Shown here: positions 45,850-57,930 of the stretch, one piece after another
Position numbering within the stretch: position 1 is the stretch's first letter
Layout: each line of letters opens with the position of its first letter
NCBI RefSeq assembly: GCF_018320785.1
Contig: NC_054885.1
Span: forward strand, 7,390,921-7,454,920
Origin: Cheilinus undulatus
Lineage: Eukaryota; Chordata; Actinopteri; Labriformes; Labridae
Reading direction: 5' to 3'
DNA: 64,000 nucleotides
The notes under the pieces: model-generated
Told to the model about the DNA's origin: nothing
What the model saw: the letters and a program-made list of their open reading frames with translations, nothing else
The model's database searches: none
Position numbers and translations under genes: made by a program

Positions 45850-48152
45850 AAATTCTTCTTTCTTAAATTGTCCAAAAAATCCCAGTCTATTTGAAATAAA
45901 TACTTAAGTGCGGGTTAAAGTAAGGAAACACAAATCTCTCCTCCAGTGAAAGGCTGAGATCAATAAGCGTCCACTTTGGTATGGGCTGGTCTACCTGTCC
46001 TCCTCTTCACGTTAATGAACAACTGATCAGTGACAGTGTGTGCTGCAGTCACACAGAGGGCATGGCTCCCACACTGCACCTGGACCAACACCTGCACATA
46101 AAAAAGGCAGCTAGGGCTGGGCCATGTGCACTAAAATCGTTTCTTGATGTTTTTTAGCATGTATTCAGATTTTTTTCTTTAAAAACACCACGATTGTTAA
46201 AATTCCAGAATGATGAACTTTCATATAGTTCTAGTAAAAAATAAATCGTATTGTAACCTCAGAAATAGAGGGAACTTAAGACCAGAAAGTTTAGGCATAA
46301 ATGATCTAGATCCACATGCTGACATGAAACCTGTTTGATACCACTGCTACAATAATAGAAGACTCAGTTACCATCAGGCATTTTTCCTGTTTTTTTATAG
46401 TGCCAGTAATAAAAAAAATAATAAATTATATAAAAACGCTTTGATTAATCATGATTAATCATAGATTTGAAATACTGACTTTTCTGAAAGGAACCTTGGC
46501 TTTAGCAGATTTTATCTGCAAAGTCTGGGAGAAAAGGCAGAGTGTATTGTTTACTACTGAGCTGGGATAGGATCATGCCACTTTGTATTTGTAGTGAGTT
46601 TATCTTTTTGCAAAACACTGCAGTTATAGTTCTGGTATCTTACTAACACATGAGGGTTGGACACTTTTGTGCATGACACGTAAATAAAGTACAGTCAATC
46701 AGTCAATCAATCAATCAAACTGCCAATCACTTGCATGTTGGTTTGAGATAAAATAAGTTTTACTCTAGTAAACACCTTTTTTTTTGTTTTTTTTAACTAT
46801 ATTTAAACTTAATCAGATCTGGATCTGTCTACTCACTCATCACTTTCGGTCCTCACCCCCAGGCAGGTCAACATTTAAGCTGTAGGGCTGCGGGAGGAAG
46901 TTGTGGTCATACTTGGTCATAAAGTTGTGACCATTCTTACTTAATTTGTGTGATTGTTTTAAAGCTTTAAAGTTGGCAGCCCTAATTTTTGATGATTAAA
47001 ATTGCAAATAAACTTCTACACTTCATCTAAAAAGATTTGCAACATTTCCATTTATTAAAGGTGTCAAAGGCTTTAATACCATGTGTTTTAAAAAAAAGAA
47101 AAAGAATCATCTATGGTATCAAAAATACAACTTCATGGTCCTCAGTCATTTTTTTAACAACAAAAAATGCACAAATATGTTGGCAAGGGTTGAGAGAAAC
47201 TCTCACTCCTCGCTAGTTCCAACAACTTTTACAGATGTTTCCAACTTATGTGTGCAAGTTGGACTCTCTGCAGGAATTTGCCTCCAATTTTTGGCAATCA
47301 AAATCATCCAGAATCAGGTGTATAAGACTTATATTTCAGTTGCTATGGTATCAAACAGGTACAATAATTACTGTTGTTTGATTTTTACTAGGGATGACAG
47401 TTGATCAAAATTTGAAATTTCTGAAAATTTCTTAAATAAATCAGGATTAATAACCCTTTATTTATGTATTTCTTCATTTTTATAGATATATATTTATTAT
47501 TTATTTTTTGAAATTGTTTGTTACTTTTTTATTTAATCAGCAAGTTAGTAAGTTAGTTTGTAATTGTAGTTATTTGAATTTGACCATTTTGCATTTAAAA
47601 CTGTTTTTCTTGAATTTTATATCTGTCTCATACTAAATAAATTTGACTTTTTGTCTGGATAGAGGCCTGCTGTATTTTATAAGGAACTAGAGAGCTTTGG
47701 ATATATCAAAGATAATGACATTAACTTCACCCAAGAAAAAGGAACTTGTCATGGAATGAAAAGGAATAAAGGGAACAGTAAAAATGTGTAAATGTGTAGA
47801 GGACTTTTGCCTTGTCCACTTAACTGTTGGTGAGTTTTTTTAAAAATTAGATATCTAGGAGTTGTGGTGGACTTCTTTTACATCACTGTGGCTGCAGGGA
47901 GATGCTGACTTGGTTTAACCAAAGGGTGCTGAAATTAATCACAATGAATTTATCAATGCCGAAAGCTCAAATTTTTCGCTAAAGCATAAATGCTCCTAAA
48001 TTAAATAAAATAAATAAATTACAATTCCTAAACTAGACTAAACCTTAGAAAGAGATTGTTTGTGATCAGTTGCATACTACTGTTAGTACTTACTGTAAAC
48101 CTCTTTCTACAGAGCATTAGCTCTGATGTTTATATTTTACATCAACATAAAC
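45850..48152. other. Intergenic, upstream of gucy2c
   Basis: No gene seen. A short (TCAA)n run lies at 46695-46720, and a copy of the unclassified repeat is at 47160-47400 (CACAAATATGTTGGCAAG; then GGTGTATAAGACTTATATTT). The open frame at 47081-47404 overlaps that repeat. Confidence 0.45.
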
Positions 48153-48698
48153 TACAGTGCATAAAAAAGTATTAGACCACCCTAACCCTAACCAAAGTAA
48201 GGTTTATGCAACAGCTGCCTTAAATTAACAGCATTGATAATTACCAAAATCATTTTTTATGTTTCTGCAATGGTTAATGCACCAATATGTAGAAGCTCTT
48301 TAACCCAAATGATATTTTTAATGCTAAAATATAATTATTATTGTTATCCATGAATTTTCAAATGTACTGATTTACAAAAAAACTGAAAAAAATAGTAAAG
48401 CACATTATTATTTCTTGATTGATATGTCAAATTATAGTTATTTACTTGCATTCCTGAACAGATAAATGAGTTTTAGTGGTTAATTGTTATGCTTGATTCA
48501 TTTCTGACTTCTCAGAGAAGCCCAGTGAGCCGGCTCAAATTTGGGTGAATACAGTTTGAAATCCCTCATTCCTGTTCAAAATGGTAAAACGTGGAGAGCT
48601 GACTGAAATGAAAGAGTCCGCATTAAAGCACTTCATGATGCTGGATGGTCTTTGAGACAAATATGACAGATGGTCTAATAAATTTGTTAAGCACTGTA
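48153..48698 (+). mobile_element. Tc1-type MITE (T1), third copy
   Basis: TACAGTGCATAAAAAAGTATT at the left and TAAATTTGTTAAGCACTGTA at the right. It is nearly the same as 13541-14083 along its length. The short transposase start at about 48580 has a one-base deletion relative to the copy at 13965. Confidence 0.85.
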
Positions 48699-49785
48699 TA
48701 TTGATATAATCAGTATTTTCTCACTCTGTTTTTTGTTTAAAATTGATGTTTCTTAAAACTTGATTTATTATTCAGCCCTAGAAACTGCCTGAGATTATAA
48801 TCCATGCAGTCTGTAAACAGTAGAGGCAATAATCTTCACATCACACCTACTGTGTGAGGGATTTTTTGATATTTCTCCAGGGAGTAATCCCTCCAAATTC
48901 AGCTCGGGAAAATTTAAGAACAAAAGAAGAGTACTTTATGCCTGTTTTTATTTTTACAGTAAATCAATAACTCAGTGGATGATTTTTCATAAATAGACAT
49001 GAATCAGATGTGGAATATTTTTATGATGTTTAACACAGGCTGGTTTTGTGTTGGAAACTTGTCGCCTAAAGTGAAGGCGGGGGAGCTTTCATGGTGAGAG
49101 GGACAAAGGTAAACGGAGGCCATAAAAGTGAAGGCTTGTGTGCAGCTGATAAATACAGTCTGCTATAAAAGCAGGGTGGATTAAGACAATAAAAGTCTTT
49201 TCCAAACTGCTCGTAAACCAGTGTCAACGCAATTTGAGGAAACTGGCTTCAGATTCTGATGTTAAAACACTACACCAAACCACAAGAAAGAGTGAAACAT
49301 AGAGGTTTACTATATTTGTTTGAGCGGAAGACAGAATAAACAAAGAAATACAACTTTAACCCCAACTACCCTGCAGTTAGATAATGAGAACGTTAAACCA
49401 GTGATAAGAAACATTAAATGCTCTCTTAATTGACACAGTGATAAAAAATCTTCTGAAGTGACCAAAATCACTGTCAAACTGTTCTCTGAAGCTTGATATA
49501 GACTTCCCTCTGTTCCATAGAGACAGAGTTATTTAAAATATGTCAAAAGCCAAAGAACCATGATGAGTCATGAGGATGAAAATGGTGGTCACGATTTTCG
49601 AGCAAATACTTTGACATTTTCCTCACTGAGTATATATTAAACAATGGCACAACAGTTTAATTTTAGCCGATCCCACATTCTTCATCCATTTTCTGAAACA
49701 AGTCAACCCACACATCCTCTACCTAGCAATGTTTTCCAGCTCCTCCTGGGGAATTCTGAGATTTCCCCACACTAGATGGGATATA
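48699..49785. other. Intergenic, nothing recognised
   Basis: AT-rich sequence without gene-like or clearly repetitive content. Confidence 0.45.
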
Positions 49786-50700
49786 TACAGTGCTTATAAA
49801 AAGTCTTCTACCATTACACCATGGAGACAAAGGAACGCTCTAAGCAACCCAGAGAAAAGGTTATTGAAAAGTGTAAGCCAGGAGATAATACAAAAAAAAT
49901 TCAAGGCCCTGAACACCCCGCAATGCTCAGTTAAATCCATCATCAAGAAATGAAGGGATATGGCACATGTATAAATCTGCCCAGATCAGGCAGTCCTCGC
50001 AAACTGAGTGACCGGGTTAGAAGGTGACTAGTGAGAGGGGCCACCAAGACACCTATGACTACTCTGAAGGAGTTCTAAGCTTCAGCAGCTGGGATGGGAG
50101 AGACTTCTGCAGACAACAATCATTGGCCAGGGTCTTCACCAGTCAAAGCTTTATGGGAGAGGCAAAGAGAAAGACACTGTTGAAGAAAACTCAGATTAAA
50201 TCTGGACTACAGTTCACCAAAAGGCATGTAGGAGACTCCATGGACAAGTGGAAGAAATTTCTTTGGTCTGATGAGACCAAATTTGTGTTTTTTGGCCCCC
50301 AGACAAAATGTTTGTTTGCCGAACACCAAACACACCATGCCAAATGTGAAGCATGGTGGTGGCAGCATCATGCTGTGGGGATGCTTCTCAGCAACCAGCC
50401 CTGGAGGCTTGTAAAGGTAGAAGGTAAAATGAATGCCGTAAAATGTAGGAAAATCCTGGAGGATGATCTTAACAGTCTGCAAGAGAACTACGACTTGGGA
50501 GAAGATTTATTTTCGGCAGGACAATGACTCAAAGCATACTGCGAAAGCTACACAGACATGGTTTAAAGACCACAAGGTGAGTGATCTGGAGTGGCTGAGT
50601 CAAAGCCTTTTTAGAATCGGACAAAGTAGCATAGGAAATCTGGCGGGGAGCATGGGGAATGACATGATGGAAAGGAGCCACAGGATAGACTTAAATGTAG
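49786..50700 (+). pseudogene. Tc1-type transposase pseudogene
   Basis: The left end TACAGTGCTTATAAAAAGT is Tc1-like. From about 49820 the plus strand carries a decayed transposase in several frames: LKTPQCSVKSI-like text, [20 protein letters not shown] (the first catalytic Asp region), [10 protein letters not shown]..., and in another frame IYFRQDNDSKHTAKATQTWF (the second catalytic region), then SDLEWLSQS. At least two frameshifts and internal stops make it inactive. The right terminal repeat was not found; MITE K4 starts at 50721. Confidence 0.83.
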
Positions 50701-50720
50701 GCCCATAAGTGACTTTCAAA

Positions 50721-51279
50721 GCAGATGGATTGGCCAGATTCCTTGTCCGTCATCAGGCGAATCCATTCTCCAAAGCCCCAAACTGAAATGATTGTTCCAG
50801 GTCTGAAAACTGACCTGACCAATCAGCATCATTTGAAGAGAACAAGGCGGTAGCTACGGTGTGGTACACAGTTGCACTGGAAGCTGCTTCCAGTAATAGC
50901 TGCTTCCTGGTGTAGCATTTAGCTCAGATGTAGCTACAGTGTAGTGGTAGATTTATCAGACCCGGACCTTATTTCTTTATTAAAACAAGAGCAAAGAGCT
51001 GCGCTGAAAGCCTTTCTTGGTGGAGAAGTATTTGCACTTCTAGCGACCGGCCTCTGTATGACTTTTATCCACCAACAAGCTCCACTTATCGAAAACTACG
51101 ACTACACCTGTCTGTGGAGCTCAGGCATCTACCTGAGTGTTTGTCCAATCATCTTATGAGAATTTTGTTTGAAAAGTCCTGGCCTTCCCAAAAAGTTTGT
51201 ATGGGAGGTTTCCCTGGTGAATGTGAAATGTATACCATGCAATTAATACATGAGCCAGTCTATCTGGTCTGTCAGTTAA
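50721..51279 (+). mobile_element. MITE K4 with helicase-like fragment
   Basis: CAGATGGATTGGCCAGATTC at the left, and a right end CTATCTGGTCTGTCAGTTAA with a TTAA border. The plus strand at about 50944-51090 reads DLISLLKQEQRAALKAFLGG, then LLATGLCMTFIHQQAPLI. This parallels the RecQ-family start (LK.EQ.AA...FL.G) and Walker A region (LPTG.GKS) with the key Lys lost. It is the best copy of the fragment in the window. Confidence 0.7.
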
Positions 51280-52593
51280 TGGGTGTGGGTCTCATACTGG
51301 TATTTACCTGAGGCCTAAAAATTACTAAAACTGCCACTATGTGGGCGGCCTGCCTGGATGACTACAGCCTCCATACACAGGTCCATCCTAACTGCCTCCC
51401 TCACCTTATGTCTAAGGATGAGCCTGGCTTCCTTCCTGAGGAAAATCCTCTCGACAGCACAACCCTGTCTTCACTAAGACTTCTGTTACATTAATTTAAG
51501 GTCTTGTAGCTTGTAAACAGTTTTTTTTTTGGCTATAATCTTTTATTGCATGTAATGATAATAGTTATCCTAAAGATTTATTTAAACTTCATGTGCTGTC
51601 CTTGCTTTATCTTTTATAGTATTCTTGTATTTTGATCAGTTGCTCCATTATCATCCATCACTTCACAAATCTTGTTTAGACAGTTTTTATCACCAGTCAT
51701 ATACCATGTGTCAGATTCTTCTGCCATCTCTCCATAATTCAACCGTCTTTCTCACACTGTTAAATTTTCTCTGATTTGCTGCTGATAGGAGTTTAAAGGT
51801 TCAATGTAGAGATTGAGAAATTTTAAAATGACTACTTGTATTTAGGTATATATTATATTTGAGTACTTACATTACCTCAAACATTTCCAAATGTTTTCAA
51901 AGCCAGAAAAAATGGTGAATTTTTAGAGTCTACAGGATGTCATTTTGTGGCAGTCACCGTAACAGACCGTAACAGAACCACCACAGTATACACACGTTTA
52001 TGTTTCTGAGGAATTACTAGATGCTACATCAAAACTTCTAATTAAGGAAGCCTGAACTACCTCGAGAAGTTGCCATTGTGTTGTTGCATCTCTGCTATGT
52101 TTTTTCCATTCCATTCTTCTTACTTGTAAAGTTTCAAACTTGGTAAAATAAATCAATATATGATATGGAAACTTGTTTGACATGAAAATAAATGTCTTAG
52201 ACACCTAAAATTGATTAATTTATTGTTTTTAATGGTTAAAAATTTATAGGCAAAGTCCTGCATATTGTCTAAATGTCACTAATAGGTTGGTGGGTTGAAA
52301 GTTGCACAGGTTTTCACTTTTCCATATGTCTTCAACTTAGATGTGCAACTTAAAAGCATTATCTCCTTCTCTCTGAAGCCCTTTTGAATGGTAATATGAC
52401 TAAAAAGCTGGCATTTTTCAAAGTTTCAATAAGTTTTCAATTGTATTTTCTTAAAAATAACAGCAACTGTATAATTTTAAAACAATTGGTATCAAAAAGC
52501 ATCAAAAATTTTGACAACTTGACATCAAATCACATCCAACTTGTCCTTCCAGATGGTGCGACTGCAGGTTAGAACAATGTATCATCAGCATAC
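51280..52593. other. Intergenic, nothing recognised
   Basis: No gene or clear element. 51330-51480 is less AT-rich but gives no protein-like frame. Confidence 0.4.
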
Positions 52594-53128
52594 CAGTGTT
52601 AATTTTGTCGACTAAAACTATAACCTAAAATGTTTGTCGATAGCCTTTTTTTCCATGACAAAAACAAGACTAAGACTAACAAAGATTAATCTGTGATGAC
52701 TAAAACTGACAAAAACCAAGATTAGTTTTTGTCAAGATGACTAAAACTAGACTAAAATGTAATGTTTTTTGTCGGACATTCAAAATCCATGATACTTCTC
52801 CCCTGTGGGTCAATCTGTCAAAAAACAATGTTTCTGTATTTATTCTGCCTCTCAGCTGTAGAAAGCAGGGACCCCAGTTGTGGCAGAGTGCAGAGAACAC
52901 ACCACCATGACTTGGTAAAAATAAGAAAATGCTTGTACTAAAAGTAAAGACTAAAATGCGAGGACTTTCTGTGGACTAAAACTAGACTAAAATGTTATGA
53001 GTTTTCATTGACTAAAACTAAAGATAAAAAGGATAGAAATTACTAAAATGTGACTAAAAATAAAATGCATTTAATTCAAAGACTAAAACTAAGACTAAAA
53101 TTAAAAATAGCTGCCAAAATTAACACTG
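52594..53128 (+). mobile_element. hAT-like MITE M1e
   Basis: CAGTGTTAATTTTGTCGAC at the left and CAAAATTAACACTG at the right, same orientation as M1a. The 8-bp flanks CAGCATAC and CAGTGTAT agree only in part. Confidence 0.82.
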
Positions 53129-55337
53129 CAGTGTATAGTGACATTTATGATGCAGTAACTATAAAATTGATCTGATAGTTTAATCAGAGTGAATAAAAGT
53201 GGACCAAGTATTCATCCCTGAGGGATGCCTCCTGCTGCCTCAGCAGTGGAGGAGATTGATTAACTATATTTTGGCTCTGAAATTAGCCAATAGACAGTGT
53301 GCTTGAGTTTACCTGTAATTTAAGAATTAATTTCTACTACATCATACCTGCCTATGCCTTTTTTAATTATTTGGTAACTTTTGAATACTGTTGATCATTA
53401 AAATTACAAACTGCATCATTGTAAAGCATGATATTTGAAAAGCTTCTAAAATGTTGACAACCTTAGCATAGTTTGCTCATCCCTGCCAAAAGCAACCACA
53501 CAAAGATTAATTTCACCCGTTTGGCTCCTGTTTAACATTCCTAGGTAAATATTGAGTCTTTCCTGTTTGGTTCATTCTCTCTCTGCCTCCTGTCTGTGTA
53601 CAGGTAATAAAGGTGTTAAACAAACAGGCAGGTATGACGTTATAATACCTCAGTTGGCTTGAGATGAAGAACAATTTAAAGCCATTATCACCTCATGTAA
53701 AGAGTCTTTCCATCTCAACACTCCCTGTTATTTTATCAGGAAGAGGAAACGGTAACGTGTTAAGGAACACTTTGTGCTTTATTGTCTCATTCTGTCTGAA
53801 CGCTGTTAGCATGTCTTCCAATGTTCATCAGAGATGGGCACACATTATTTGTATTGATTATTCATTAACTTATCAAGGGGGATGCCAATTTGATTAACAA
53901 TCATCAAAGCCTTTCATGAGTAAATTAAGTTTCTGTTATTGTTTGTTTTGTATCATTTTTCTTGCATGCTATGAAAAAGAGAGAAAGTCTATGAAAAATC
54001 TGAAAACTTCTCACCACTATGTGGTGACAGTTCAGCACTGACGACAATTGAATTGGAATTGGAAATAAAGATTTACAACACAGGCAAGATTGTCATCTAG
54101 AGAAGCCAATACTTCTCTCCAGTGTCACCCTCTTGACAAATAGTAACATATTTGTAAAATTAAGACAGTAGGGGGGGATTATTTCACGCAATCAAAGATC
54201 TCTAAATATTGATTTAATAATATTTATTATCGATATTAGCTCCTTACATTGGACATTTTACCTCAAATCATCTTCTTATATAGAGAAATTTATGTTTGAA
54301 TGATTATGACCAATACTGTCGCTGGTATGAAGTGGTCCAGAAACTAAGCCCTGTGGCATGCCATTTTTTACTTTAAAATTATTTGTAGATTGCTTTCCAT
54401 CATTTAATGTAGTAGATTTGAAGCAAATAGTGATTCAGTGTGTAAAACAGAAACAGCATTAACCCCAGAAGGTGCACTACTTGTTCTGCTTTTATTAATG
54501 TTAGGGGGAAAGCATGGTGCCCTGGGGTCAGAGAGAATAAGTGATGGTTTATGTTTTAACAGACACTATCAGTGACGTGGTTTAAAAGCTGACCTCATTA
54601 TTAGAGGCTCAGATGATCCCAGGGCCAGAGTAAAGGATAAGAGAGGTCTGAGAAATTTAGAGACAAGCTTTGGTTTAAGACTTCTGGTGGTATTAGTCGA
54701 CCATAAACACAAACAAAGAAAAACTGAACTTTATCCTTTTAAAACAGGTTAAAGCTGTTAGACCTGGTCAGCTTAGATTAGAGGAAACATCAGGACTTAG
54801 GTCAAAGACAGATAGTCAAGTCTAATTTTCAAGCAATAATGATTCATCAGTGTATGATTTCCCAGTCAAGCACCTGCCCTTCCTCTTCCCCATGGAGTTT
54901 GAGTTCAGTAATCTGCATCACATTAAAGAAAACAACAATCAAACTTAGAAAATCAGTGAGAAAATATCGTAAAGTGTCTGAAAGATTCATGGACATGGCC
55001 TTAAATAAACACCTTGTTTCTGAGAGTAAAATGGGTCAAACTCTTTCTGTTCTCAGATTATCTGTTCTCTTTTAAACCTCAGCTCTCTCCTGTTATTTAT
55101 GATCAGCATGACATGAGGAAAAGATAAACACTGGTGATTTATGATAGTGGTATTAAACTCAGGACCTGTTGCAAAACTGTTTCATATTTCATCAGGGTGA
55201 ACCTAGGTGATAAAGGGCACACAAACAGATAGGTAAATCTCGATTCAGAAGTATTTAAACATTAAACTGTCTATTTTTAATGACTAAATCTTTGTAGTAC
55301 ATGTTGTACTTAAGAGTACCTTAAATATTTCCACCTT
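53129..55337. other. Intergenic, nothing recognised
   Basis: AT-rich. The open frames at 53664-53897 and 54839-55075 lack any family signature or splice context, so I do not call them genes. Confidence 0.45.
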
Positions 55338-55460
55338 TAGGGTGCAGATGGCCTCGTTTTGTGGCCGTGCCCCATGTATGGAGGCTAGTCTTTAAGAGGG
55401 CAGTGCAGGTATCAAACCTGTGGCTCCTTTCCTGCAGGTTGTTCCCCACTCTCTTTCCCT
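55338..55460 (+). repeat. Diverged tRNA-derived SINE
   Basis: GGGTGCAGATGGCCTCG resembles the A-box head of the copy at 57757, and GGTATCAAACCTGTGGCTCC the B-box region, followed by the same CTCTTTCCCTGA-type body. Confidence 0.5.
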
Positions 55461-55699
55461 GATGCGCCATCTACTGAGAGTTAGAGCCCTGAATGCTCCA
55501 TTGAACTCTTATTTATCTTCCAGTATCCTTTCAGCCCTTGGCAATTTAAGGCTTCTCACCTTCCTTCCTCCTGATGTTGCTGCCACTATTTATCCAGCAC
55601 CACCATGTCCAGTTGATTAGCCATCTCCAGCTAATCAGATAGATTTGGAAGTCCCACAAGAGCTTAGCTCTGGTTTTATACCAACTTTGTGGTGTCCTC

Positions 55700-56526
55700 C
55701 ATCTGATCCAATTACGTCCAGCCCATACTTGGCACAGATGTTTCTGTATACTGTATACCATGCTAGCCACTTCCTTCTGTCATTCCAGTTTTCTGTACCA
55801 TCCATGCAAATACAAGTTGAAGTTGTGTTATGCAAGAAAAAAGCCATATGTCTTCTCTGGGCCAAAGCTCAATTAAAATGGACTGAGGCAACATGGAAAA
55901 CTGTTCTGTTGTCAAATGAAACATATTCTGAAATTCTTTTTGGAAACCATGGACGTTGTGTCCTGCAGACTAAAGAGGACAGGGATTGCCCATCTTGTTA
56001 TCAATGCACAGTTCTAAAGCCTGCATCTGTGATGGTATGGGGTTACATTAATGTCTATGGTGTGGGCAGCTTACACATCTGGACAGAGGTTTAGAACAAC
56101 ACATGTTCCCATCCAGACAACCATTTGGCTTATCATAAAATGAAAAATCCAGGAAAGAAGACTCCGAACTGTTAAGCAGCCAGAATTCCACCTCAGACAA
56201 GAATGGGACAATATTTCTCTCCCAAAACTGAAGCAACTGATCTCCTCACTCCCCAGAAGTTAACAGGCTGTTGTTAAAAAGAAGAAGGGATGCTACAAGA
56301 TAGTAAACATGGCCCTGTCCCTGCTTTTTTGAGATGTGCTGCGGCCATGAAATTTAAACTGATCTTAAGCTTTCATGAAATTGTAAAACGTCTAATTGTC
56401 AACATCTGATGTGTTGTTTATGATCTACTGTGAATAAAATGGGCTTACGAGATTTGGAAATCATCCCATTGTTTGATTAATTTACATTTTATATAGCGCC
56501 CCAACTTTTTTGGAATTGGGGTTGTA
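55700..56526 (+). pseudogene. Tc1-type transposase pseudogene, 5' cut
   Basis: The plus-strand frame at 55850-56094 reads WTEATWKTVLLSNETYSEIL, then KPASVMVWGYINVYGVGSLH, the catalytic-domain middle of a fish Tc1-like transposase (family motif S.MVWG). Stops follow. The element ends with CAACTTTTTTGGAATTGGGG and TTGTA at 56526, a common fish Tc1-type terminal repeat. The left end is absent. Confidence 0.78.
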
Positions 56527-57756
56527 ATAAATTAGAAATTTGGCAGATTTTCCAGATTCTCTTTGTCTCTAAAACTGAGTGGATGCAATAATTTTGCATC
56601 AGCTTTCATTCATCACTTCATTGGTGTGTGTTTATTCCGTAAATATTTGTTATTTACTCGTGGTTAACAAATGTTCCGATGGAGAAAGTCTCAGGGCTGT
56701 TTACTGTGTGCTCTCTCTTCCTCCTCTCATCAACATTGAACCATTATCCCTCTGAAATGAGAACAGCTCATATCTCAGTCAGATCATCACTGTGATATAC
56801 CAGCAATGCACCAGAAACAACATGATCATTAGACATCTCATAGTGAGGATGGCAAAGTCTCTTGTGCCCACTAGTGGAAGAAAGAGCTCAGTGCAGTTGG
56901 TTGGAGCTGCCAGCTGTATTCTAGGTGCCATCTATGGGTGTCAAAGTCAGGACAAAGTGAAAATGTGTTGTTAAATATCAACAAAGATGACAAACTCCTG
57001 CACATGTCTGAATGCTACATGCTCCTTACCAGCGCCAAACACTTTTTTAAAAGTTACAACACATTTGATCAGTTCTCGCAGTGTTCTCTCTCATTTGATT
57101 TTACATATGACTGAAGATCTGAAGTTCTACGTCTCTGTAATGGTCGAAACTTTGCATCATTAAGATAACAGATTACTAACACTGAGTGCGACTGTTTAGT
57201 ATTTGATTTACTTGTTTTTAATGATTAAAAATTCCTATATGGCAATGTTTACATAGGGAAAGGATCAGTTCTTCAGAAGGTATCAAATTTTTAGAAAAAA
57301 AATCGGAACTAAAAGCTTTAAAAGAGAGGAGGAGAGCACAGATGTAATTGCACAAATATGTTGTCAACAGTTAAAAGAGAGGGTGAAGCTGGAGAGGAGT
57401 GAGGGTTTCCCTACTCAACTGTATAGGAACGATAGAATATGTTATTTTGAGTATCAACAGTATCAAGAAGAACTAAAACATTTAAAAAAATACAGATCTT
57501 TAGTCTGATTTTTAATCAGAAGAGAGAGTATAGTTTAAACTGCACAAAAACAGTGTCCATTTTTCAAAACAGACAGTTCATCACTCCAAATAATACTGAA
57601 GTTTTAAATAAGCGACAGATCTTGTGTTGTATGTTTTTACCCAAAATTATATAGAAAAAAAGAGTACTCTTTATTTCACCATTACTTTGTCAATATTTAA
57701 AGAGGGTGAAGCTGAAGGAGGAGTGAAGAATTCCTTTATTAATGATACCACATGTT
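56527..57756. other. Intergenic, nothing recognised
   Basis: No gene. Segments near 57340-57420 and 57700-57740 share AGAGGGTGAAGCTGGAGAGGA-like words with each other and with 58230-58260; these are scraps of an old repeat. Confidence 0.4.
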
Positions 57757-57930
57757 TGGGGCGCAGGTGGCCTGGTTCAGGTGGTGGGCAGCCCAGGTTT
57801 GGGTCCGGCCTGAGGCCCTTTGCCACATGTCTCTCCCCTGCTCTAGTCCCTGCTTCTGACTGTCCACTGTCCTCCTCTATTGAATAGAAGCACAAAAATG
57901 CCCAAAATAAAGCTTTAAAAAAAGAAAAAA
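57757..57930 (+). repeat. tRNA-derived SINE
   Basis: The head GGGGCGCAGGTGGCCTGGTT, a B-box-like GGTTTGGGTCCGG 40 bp on, the body ...CCACATGTCTCTCCC..., and the tail AATAAAGCTTTAAAAAAAG. Same family as 33181-33348 in the opposite orientation. Confidence 0.8.

Noticed and set aside
48153-48698. Inverted repeats as a CRISPR-like or phage feature
   Set aside because: The DNA is vertebrate; the repeats are ends of a Tc1-type MITE found three times.
54839-55075. 78-aa open frame between gucy2c and pmm1
   Set aside because: No recognisable domain, no promoter or splice context; length is expected by chance.
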